Below are positions 58,315 through 64,000 of a stretch of DNA of 64,000 nt, one piece after another. The position numbers were made by a program, and so were the translations under genes. Origin of the DNA: Streptomyces cathayae (GTDB taxonomy: Bacteria; Actinomycetota; Actinomycetes; Streptomycetales; Streptomycetaceae). The stretch covers positions 1,116,001-1,180,000 of the forward strand of contig NZ_CP121682.1 of assembly GCF_029760955.1 (NCBI RefSeq), given 5' to 3'. The notes under the pieces are model-generated. The model worked only from the letters and a program-made list of their open reading frames with translations, made no database searches and was not told the origin of the DNA. Every line of letters starts with the position of its first letter. Positions within the stretch are counted from its first letter, which is position 1.

Positions 58315-60831
58315 ATGGACCGTGGCACCAAGCGGGACGCACCGGTCGACCAGGGAGGCCAGGACGGCGAGTCGGCCGAGGCCCTCGGCGCCGGCCGCAT
58401 CCCGCTGGCCGTCGTCGTGGTGGACCGCGACGGGCTCGTCTCGCACTGGGGCGCGGGAGCGCGGCGCCTGTTCGGGCTCGCCAAGGATGACGCCCTCGGC
58501 CGCTCCGCCGCCGATCTGCTGCCCGTCTCCGGGGCCCTCCCCGACGGCGGCGAGGGGGAGGGCGGGCCGGGCGCCCGGCCCGGTTCACCCGGCTCGTACG
58601 GTTCGTACGCAGCCTCCGACGGTCCCGGCCCTGGCCTCGAGTCCTCCCTCGACCAGGGCCTCTCCTATCCGGCCGCGGGCCGTGCCCGCCTCGCCGCCAC
58701 CGCCGACGTGCCCCGGTCCGGCCGGGTCGACGTGCTGTGGTGGGCCTACCCGCTGATAGGCCCCGGGCGTGAACGGCTGCTGGTGCTCGCCGCCGACGCG
58801 GAGGCGCTGCACGGCGAGGAGACGGAGGTGTTCCAGCGGATCGCCCCCGGATTCGCCCTGCACACCGACTTCCCCGGCTCCGCGGACCTGGCCCGCCGGC
58901 TCTCCGAGATCCTGCCCAGCATGAGCGTCGAGGAGAGCGCCCGCATCGTCACCCAGGTCCTCGAACTGGGCTATCCCGTACTTGAGTTCAGCCAGAACGA
59001 CCGGGTGCCCGTCACCCCCGACTGGGGGGTGCCCCGGCGCGCCGAGCGTACGGCGCGCCGGGAGCGGGCGGCACGGGCCCGCGCGGCCGGCGAGCCGATG
59101 CCCGAGGAACTGCGGGGCGAGGTCGAGGACCTCGAGTACGCCGCCGTCCGCGAGCACCTGGAGTTCCTCAACGAGGTCAGCTCCCGGATCGGCACCTCCC
59201 TCGACCTGTCGCGGACCGTCGTCGAGGTCAGCAAGGCCGTCGTGCCCCGCTTCACCGACGTCGCCGGCACCTATCTGCGGGAACAGGTCGTCGCCGGCGA
59301 GGGGTTCGACGAGGGCGTGCCCGACACCACCACCCTGTGGCACCGGGTCGCCCTCGAGCACACCGACGAACCCGGCCGCTGGGACGACGTCGTGCCCGTC
59401 GGCGAGGCCATGCCCTTTCCGGCCCACACGCCGTTCTTCCGGTGCATGACCACGGGCGAGCCCGTCCTCGTGCCGCGCATCACCGAGGAGATGGGCCACG
59501 CCATCGCCTCGCAGTTCGAGAAGCGCGACATCCGCCCGCTGATCACCGGCCGCTCCATGCTGGTCGTGCCGCTGAAGGCACGCAACGCCGTGCTCGGCTT
59601 CATGATCCTGCTGCGCCACCCGAAGCGGCGGGACTTCAACGACATGGACCGGGTCACCGGCGCCGAACTCGCCGCCCGCGCGGGCCTGGTGCTCGACAAC
59701 GCGCGCATGTACACGTACCAGGAGAACGTCGCCGAGACGCTGCAGGAGAGCATGCTCCCGCACATCCCGCCGCGCATGGCGGGCTGCGACATCGCCACCC
59801 GCTACCTGCCGGGCACCCTGCTCGGCCGGGTCGGCGGCGACTGGTTCGACTCGGCGAAACTGCCCGGCGCCCGCACCGCGTTCGTCGTCGGCGACGTCAT
59901 GGGTCACGGCCTGAACTCGGCTGCCATGATGGGCCAGTTGCGTACGGCCGTGCAGACCATGGCGGCGCTGGACCTGCCGCCCGCGCAGTTGCTGCGCAAT
60001 CTCGACGACCTCGCGCAGCGGCTCGGCGACACCTACCTGGCGACCTGCCTGTACGCCGTCTACGACCCCATCGCGAGCGAGCTCCACCTCGCCAACGCCG
60101 GGCACCTCCCGCCGGTCCTGGTCCGTGCGGCGGACGGCCGCAGCGAACTGCTCGACCTGCCCACCGGCGCCCCGATCGGCGTCGGCGGAGTGCCCTTCGA
60201 GGCGGTACGCGTGCGGGTGGAGCCCGGCGACCGGCTGGTGATGTGCACGGACGGGCTGGTCGAGGTGCGCGGCGAGGACATCGGTGCCGGCCTCGCCACG
60301 CTGTGCGCGTCCGCCGCCCACCCGGCCGCGTCCATGGACGCGGCCTGCGACACCATCATCCGCTCCCTCGCGGCGACGTTCTCACAAGCGGGGCGCGGCG
60401 GCCGCAAGGACGACGTGGCCCTGCTGATGGCACGTCTGAGCGGCATCGAGCCCGACCACGTCGCCGAGTGGCGGCTCGTCCCCGACCCGTCGGAGGTCGC
60501 CCGGGCCCGCGCCATGGTCCGCGAGCAGCTGCACGCGTGGGGTGTGGGCAAGCCGGCCGGCCATGCCGAGCTGATGGTCAGCGAACTCGTCACCAACGCC
60601 GTACGGCACGCCCACGCCCGGCCCGTCGCCCTCCGCCTCGTCCACGGCGACACCCTGCTGTGCGAGGTCGAGGACGACGACCACGAACTGCCGACGCTGC
60701 TCGACGCCGAGCCGACGGACGAAGCCGGGCGCGGCCTGCGGGTGGTCAGCACGCTCGCGCGGGAGTGGGGCACCAGCCGGACCACCTCCGGCAAGACCGT
60801 GTGGTTCGAACTGGCCCTGCCGCGCCGATGA
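58315..60831 (+). CDS. PAS-GAF-SpoIIE phosphatase with C-terminal anti-sigma-like ATPase
   Basis: 838-aa partner-switching regulator. PAS domain about 20-180 (LAVVVVDRDGLVSHWGAGAR), GAF about 280-470 (EHLEFLNEVSSRIGTSLDLS), PP2C/SpoIIE about 480-695 (LPGTLLGRVGGDWFDSAKLP, VVGDVMGHGLNSAAMMGQLR, CTDGLVEVRGEDI), and an HATPase_c domain of the RsbW type about 700-835 (VSELVTNAVRHAHARPVALR, GRGLRVVSTLAREWGT). Such proteins dephosphorylate anti-anti-sigma factors and may phosphorylate them too. Start is ATG 58315. A three-copy 17-bp repeat covers its stop. Confidence 0.94.
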   Translation: MDRGTKRDAPVDQGGQDGESAEALGAGRIPLAVVVVDRDGLVSHWGAGARRLFGLAKDDALGRSAADLLPVSGALPDGGEGEGGPGARPGSPGSYGSYAASDGPGPGLESSLDQGLSYPAAGRARLAATADVPRSGRVDVLWWAYPLIGPGRERLLVLAADAEALHGEETEVFQRIAPGFALHTDFPGSADLARRLSEILPSMSVEESARIVTQVLELGYPVLEFSQNDRVPVTPDWGVPRRAERTARRERAARARAAGEPMPEELRGEVEDLEYAAVREHLEFLNEVSSRIGTSLDLSRTVVEVSKAVVPRFTDVAGTYLREQVVAGEGFDEGVPDTTTLWHRVALEHTDEPGRWDDVVPVGEAMPFPAHTPFFRCMTTGEPVLVPRITEEMGHAIASQFEKRDIRPLITGRSMLVVPLKARNAVLGFMILLRHPKRRDFNDMDRVTGAELAARAGLVLDNARMYTYQENVAETLQESMLPHIPPRMAGCDIATRYLPGTLLGRVGGDWFDSAKLPGARTAFVVGDVMGHGLNSAAMMGQLRTAVQTMAALDLPPAQLLRNLDDLAQRLGDTYLATCLYAVYDPIASELHLANAGHLPPVLVRAADGRSELLDLPTGAPIGVGGVPFEAVRVRVEPGDRLVMCTDGLVEVRGEDIGAGLATLCASAAHPAASMDAACDTIIRSLAATFSQAGRGGRKDDVALLMARLSGIEPDHVAEWRLVPDPSEVARARAMVREQLHAWGVGKPAGHAELMVSELVTNAVRHAHARPVALRLVHGDTLLCEVEDDDHELPTLLDAEPTDEAGRGLRVVSTLAREWGTSRTTSGKTVWFELALPRR

Positions 60832-60865
60832 CCCTGCCGCGCCGGTGACCCTGCCGCGCCGCCGA
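60815..60865 (+). repeat. 17-bp tandem repeat (3 copies) across a stop codon
   Basis: CCCTGCCGCGCCGATGA (60815-60831), CCCTGCCGCGCCGGTGA (60832-60848), CCCTGCCGCGCCGCCGA (60849-60865). The first copy contains the SpoIIE phosphatase stop at 60829-60831; the second repeats it as a TGA. Confidence 0.9.
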
Positions 60866-61158
60866 GCCGACGCGAACGAGGCGTGAAGGAATGCGCCGTG
60901 TGCCGGTCCGCGCGCCGCCCCACCCGCGCGGAGCTGCCCCACCGCGTCCGGCCCACCGGGGCGGCCGAGCCGCCGCTCCCCGGATCCCCCGGGCCCGGCC
61001 CGCCCCAACTCTCCCTCCTTCGGACGCGTTCGAGGGCATCGGGCAACCCGATCGGGTCACGTGTCGCGAGAACGCGTTCATCCGGGGGCGCATTCCGGGA
61101 CGATGCCGCGTGGACCGTGAGTCCCGCGGTTCACCGACCCCCCGCCCTGGGAGGCCCC
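60832..61158 (+). other. Intergenic region before the secreted peptidase (327 bp)
   Basis: Apart from the tandem repeat at its start I see no convincing gene: the open frames crossing it have no ribosome-binding site and extend into the secreted peptidase in wrong frames or upstream of its signal peptide. It probably holds the promoter of the secreted peptidase. Confidence 0.7.
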
Positions 61159-62736
61159 ATGAGGAAACGCGCAGCAGTGCTGTGCAGTGCCGCCGCCGTC
61201 GTGGCCGGGAGCCTGACGGCCCTGCCCGCCGAAGCGGCCGCGCCGAGCGGCGCCGACGCGTTCCGCGCGGCGAAGCCGGTGTGGAAGGAGTGCGGCACCG
61301 AGAGCCATCCGACGCTGCAGTGCGCGTCCGTCGAAGTGCCGCTCGACCACGCCCGTCCCGACGGACGGAGGATCACGCTCGCGCTGTCCCGCGTGCCGCA
61401 CACCGCGAAGACGTACCAGGGGCCTCTCCTGGTGAACCCGGGCGGCCCCGGCGGCAGCGGGCTGACGCTCGCCGGGTTCGTCGCGGCCTCGCTGCCGAAG
61501 GAGGTGGCCGCCCAGTACGACGTGATCGGCTTCGACCCGCGCGGTGTGGGTGCGAGCAAGCCCGCGCTGGACTGCGCGCCGGGCCACTTCGGCCCGGTGC
61601 GGCCGAACCCGGTGCCGAGCACACCCATGGTGGAGCGGGCCAACCTCGAGCGCGTGAAGTCGTTCGCCGACGCCTGCGGCAAGAAGTACGCGGATCTGCT
61701 GCCGCACGTGAACACGGTCAGCTCGGCCCGCGACATGGACGTGATCCGGCAGGCGCTGGGCGCGCAGCAGATCAATTACCTCGGCTACTCCTACGGCACC
61801 TATCTGGGCGCCGTGTACGCCAAGCTGTTCCCGGAGCGGGTGCGGCGCCTGGTCCTGGACTCGATCGTCGACCCCACCGAGGTGTGGTACGACTCCAACC
61901 TGAGCCAGGACCGCGCCTTCGACGAGCGCCACCACGCCCTCATGGCCTGGATCGCCGAGCACGACGCCACCTACGGGCTCGGCACCGACGCGAAGAAGAT
62001 CGAGGCCAGGTGGTACGCGATGCGCGCGGCCCTGGCCGAGGAACCCGCCGACGGCAAGGTGGGCGTCGCCGAGCTGGAGGACACCTTCCTCCCGGGCGGC
62101 TACTACAACGGCTACTGGCCCTACCTGGCGGAGGCGTTCGCGGCGTATGCGAACGACGGCGACGCCGAGCCGCTGATCCGGACGTACGAGGCCTTCGGCG
62201 CGGTCGACGCCGCCGGCGACAACGGCTACAGCGTCTACACGGCGGTCGAGTGCCGGGACGCGTCCTGGCCGCGGGACTGGCGGCAGTGGCGCAAGGACAA
62301 CCGGGAGGTGCACGAGGAGGCGCCGTTCATGACCTGGAACAACGCCTGGTACAACGCACCGTGCGCGTTCTGGCCGGCCCCGTCGCTGCGGCCGGTGGAC
62401 ATCGCCAACGGGAAGCTGCCGCCGACGCTGCTGTTCCAGGCCACCGGCGACGCGGCCACTCCGTACCGGGGCGGTGTGACGGTCCACCGGCTGCTCGCCC
62501 GCTCCAGCCTGGTGGTCGAGGAGCACGGCGGCAACCACGGCGTCACGCTGAGCGGCAACGCCTGCCTCGACGGGCATCTGGCGGCGTACCTGACCGACGG
62601 GACCGTGCCACGCGGTCCCGGGCAGGCCGACGCGGTGTGCGACGCCCTGCCCGATCCGACGCCTCGGACGTCGAAGGCGACGCCGGGCACGGCACGCGGT
62701 TCGACCCTGCACGGCCTGCTCGGCTTCCGCCGCTGA
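61159..62736 (+). CDS. Secreted alpha/beta-hydrolase peptidase (tripeptidyl aminopeptidase-like)
   Basis: 525-aa secreted enzyme. Sec signal peptide 1-27 (AAVLCSAAAVVAGSLTALPAE). The alpha/beta-hydrolase core has an oxyanion region LLVNPGGPGGSGL, DVIGFDPRGVGAS, the Ser nucleophile in LGYSYGTYLGAVYA, and the TAP-like C-terminal domain with LLFQATGDAATPYRGG and the His in EEHGGNHGVTLSG. Similar Streptomyces proteins (SlpD/SlpE, tripeptidyl aminopeptidases) remove propeptides or small peptides outside the cell. ATG 61159 follows GGGAGG; the frame to 60883 is rejected. An 8-bp array starts at its stop. Confidence 0.94.
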   Translation: MRKRAAVLCSAAAVVAGSLTALPAEAAAPSGADAFRAAKPVWKECGTESHPTLQCASVEVPLDHARPDGRRITLALSRVPHTAKTYQGPLLVNPGGPGGSGLTLAGFVAASLPKEVAAQYDVIGFDPRGVGASKPALDCAPGHFGPVRPNPVPSTPMVERANLERVKSFADACGKKYADLLPHVNTVSSARDMDVIRQALGAQQINYLGYSYGTYLGAVYAKLFPERVRRLVLDSIVDPTEVWYDSNLSQDRAFDERHHALMAWIAEHDATYGLGTDAKKIEARWYAMRAALAEEPADGKVGVAELEDTFLPGGYYNGYWPYLAEAFAAYANDGDAEPLIRTYEAFGAVDAAGDNGYSVYTAVECRDASWPRDWRQWRKDNREVHEEAPFMTWNNAWYNAPCAFWPAPSLRPVDIANGKLPPTLLFQATGDAATPYRGGVTVHRLLARSSLVVEEHGGNHGVTLSGNACLDGHLAAYLTDGTVPRGPGQADAVCDALPDPTPRTSKATPGTARGSTLHGLLGFRR

Positions 62737-62780
62737 GCGGCTGAGCGGCTGAGCGATTGAGCCGCTGAGCCGCTGACGGG
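62733..62780 (+). repeat. 8-bp tandem array (about 6 copies) at a stop codon
   Basis: CTGAGCGG x2, CTGAGCGA, TTGAGCCG, CTGAGCCG, CTGACGGG. The first TGA is the stop of the secreted peptidase gene. With an 8-bp period, successive TGAs fall in all three frames. Confidence 0.88.
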
Positions 62781-62784
62781 CCGA

Positions 62785-62828
62785 CCGGCCGAGGGGCGCC
62801 GGCGTCGGCGTCGGCGTCCCTCGGCCGG
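62785..62828. terminator. Terminator after the secreted peptidase
   Basis: CCGGCCGAGGG (62785-62795) pairs with CCCTCGGCCGG (62818-62828); the loop contains a GGCGTC triplet array. It lies between convergent genes. Confidence 0.75.
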
Positions 62829-62833
62829 CCCCG

Positions 62834-63442
62834 CTACCTCTGGCCGGGGATGTGCGGTCCGGATGCCCGGCGTTGCCGGGGGATCCGGGCCAGGGCGTGG
62901 ACCGCCGCCTCGGCCAGCGCCGGGTGGGCGAGGGCCTCGTTCAGGACGGGTTCGGCGCGGGCGTCGCCGAGTTCGCCCAGCCCGTCCACACACGCGAGGG
63001 CGACCCGGCGGTACGGGTCGTGGGGGCGCAGCCGGCGCCGCAGGGTGGTGATCAGGGCGGGCACCGCTTCCGGGGCGCGCAGTTCGACCAGCAGGCGTAC
63101 CGGGTGCAGGGCGTAGGCGACACGGAGTTCGTTGGTGGCGAGCGCGGCGGCGGCGCGGGCGGTGCGCGGATCGCCGAGCCGGGCCAGCGCGTACGCGGCG
63201 GCGGCGCAGCGCGGGGGGTCGCGGTGGTTGAGGAGGAGCACCAGGGACTCGAAGGCCCGCCGGTCCCCCGCCGACCCCAGCCGGAAGGCGGCCAGTTCCC
63301 TGGCCCACAGCGGCTGCCCGGGTTCGGTGAGCACGGCGGCCAGGGCGTCGGGGTCCTCGACCGCCAGGAGCCGGTCGAGGTCCGCCGAGCCGGACGCCTC
63401 GGCCCGTAAGCGCTCCGTGAGCGAACGCAACTCTTCGTCCAT
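62834..63442 (-). CDS. HEAT-repeat protein
   Basis: 202-aa all-helical protein with HEAT-type repeats (CAAAAYALARLGDPRTARAA, LACVDGLGELGDARAEPVLN, LAEAAVHALARI). ATG 63442. Such scaffolds mediate protein interactions; none of the phycobilin-lyase residues are evident. It diverges from the 3-hydroxybutyryl-CoA dehydrogenase gene by 378 bp, an arrangement I recall from other Streptomyces genomes. No partner is known to me. Confidence 0.85.
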   Translation of the reverse strand: MDEELRSLTERLRAEASGSADLDRLLAVEDPDALAAVLTEPGQPLWARELAAFRLGSAGDRRAFESLVLLLNHRDPPRCAAAAYALARLGDPRTARAAAALATNELRVAYALHPVRLLVELRAPEAVPALITTLRRRLRPHDPYRRVALACVDGLGELGDARAEPVLNEALAHPALAEAAVHALARIPRQRRASGPHIPGQR

Positions 63443-63820
63443 GCACCAGAGGTTAGGGGTCGGGGAGGCCGGTCGGGACGTACATCACAAACACCGGGGG
63501 CTGGCGCGCTCGTTACCCGCAAGTTAAGCTCAGAGGAGCGAGTGACCCACTCGTGTTCTGCTTCTCGTTTCTCCTCACGGTGGTCTGGTGACGCAACCAC
63601 GGTGAGTGCAGTCGGTTCGGTACTCGTGTACCGCAGTACGGCTCGGCCCCGGGACAGGGCCGGTCGGACCGCCGTCTCCGGGCGTGTACGCGCCCGCCGC
63701 GACGGCACCGGGCGTGTGCGCTCGCAGCCCGGCATCACCCGCACTCCGCACGCACCCCGGTGCGCCCTCGGCGCATCCGGGCGCGGTTTCCGTCGTCACC
63801 CTCATTCCTGGAGTCCCTCG
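63443..63820 (+). other. Divergent intergenic region (378 bp)
   Basis: No convincing gene; the minus-strand open frames here have no ribosome-binding site. A possible -10 TAAGCT (63525-63530) follows a semi-palindromic GTTACCCGCAAGTTAA stretch, which could be an operator for the dehydrogenase gene. Confidence 0.6.
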
Positions 63821-64000
63821 ATGGCCACTCCCCTGTCCCCCCAGTCCGGCGCTCCCGCGTCCCCGTTCAGGACCGTCGCCGTCGTCGGCCTCGGCACCAT
63901 GGGCACCGGCATCGCCGAGGTCCTGGCCAAGGCCGGTCGCACGGTCGTCGGCGTCGACATCAGTGCGGCCCAGGCCGCACGGTGCGTCGCCACCCTGGAG
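63821..64000 (+). CDS. 3-hydroxybutyryl-CoA dehydrogenase (3' truncated by window edge)
   Basis: First 60 codons only. After a short Ser/Pro-rich lead the NAD-binding Rossmann motif VAVVGLGTMGTGIAEVLA and VVGVDISAAQAARC appear, which mark 3-hydroxyacyl-CoA dehydrogenases (PaaH/Hbd type). The family reduces acetoacetyl-CoA or oxidises 3-hydroxyacyl-CoA. ATG 63821 follows TGGAG. The rest of the gene lies outside the window. Confidence 0.88.
   Translation, partial: MATPLSPQSGAPASPFRTVAVVGLGTMGTGIAEVLAKAGRTVVGVDISAAQAARCVATLE

Noticed and set aside
63575..63805. Minus-strand 76-codon frame in the intergenic region
   Set aside because: No ribosome-binding site and low-complexity composition; it probably overlaps the promoter of the dehydrogenase gene.

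Overview
The window reads as chromosomal DNA of a Streptomyces or very close relative. GC content and third-position GC are very high, there are many GTG starts and leaderless starts, and the content is typical of the genus: multidomain secreted cellulases with CBM2 modules behind a CebR-type operator, a Scr1-type XRE/DUF5753 regulator, a SpoIIE-PP2C phosphatase with a fused histidine-kinase-like ATPase, and a gas vesicle cluster in the order gvpO-A-F-G-Y-Z-J-L-S-K. I saw no rRNA, tRNA, CRISPR array or prophage.

Region 1 (1-9713): the 3' end of an NAD-linked molybdenum formate dehydrogenase operon (catalytic subunit, NuoE/NuoF fusion, 2Fe-2S/4Fe-4S subunit, fdhD). It is followed by a membrane-anchored beta-propeller-like protein, a bile-acid:sodium-symporter-family transporter divergent from a leaderless LysR regulator, and an aldo/keto reductase. 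Region 2 (9741-18893): a His-rich methyltransferase and a cellulolytic block (GH6, GH48, GH74, each with a CBM2). GH6 and GH48 diverge from a 585-bp region with one perfect and one degenerate CebR-box palindrome. Region 3 (18936-23751): IS200/IS605 territory. A complete TnpA/TnpB element and a 369-bp remnant of the same element in opposite orientation flank a Scr1-type regulator, a pterin carbinolamine dehydratase, a methyltransferase and a broken PL11 rhamnogalacturonan lyase. The intact element ends exactly at the stop codon of a stand-alone dnaK.

Region 4 (23748-37741): dnaK, an OsmC peroxidase, a membrane alkaline-phosphatase-superfamily protein, an MBL hydrolase coupled to a DedA protein, an aminotransferase-fold protein without its PLP lysine, small membrane and stress proteins (DUF2795, DJ-1/PfpI, DUF6158), an ABC-F protein and a methyltransferase behind two stacked palindromes. 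Region 5 (37748-47707): thirteen consecutive minus-strand genes, NDH-2, transketolase, LigD-type polymerase, then the ten gvp genes. Nearly all junctions overlap or are short.

Region 6 (47866-64000): VOC and GNAT proteins, a four-peptidase operon (M55 DppA, M20, S9, S66) suited to D-amino-acid or murein peptide turnover, two small genes behind a LexA-like box, an SRPBCC protein, a DHA2-type MFS transporter with three carboxypeptidase-regulatory-like domains, the SpoIIE phosphatase, a secreted alpha/beta-hydrolase peptidase, a HEAT-repeat protein, and the 5' end of a 3-hydroxybutyryl-CoA dehydrogenase gene cut by the window edge.

The signals I find most worth a second look are: the inverted IS pair and its three gene-terminating junctions; the Mo-cofactor 4Fe-4S module on the 'wrong' FDH subunit; the lysine-less aminotransferase; the thirteen-gene redox/repair/gas-vesicle run; and short tandem duplications that begin at or next to stop codons at six separate genes.
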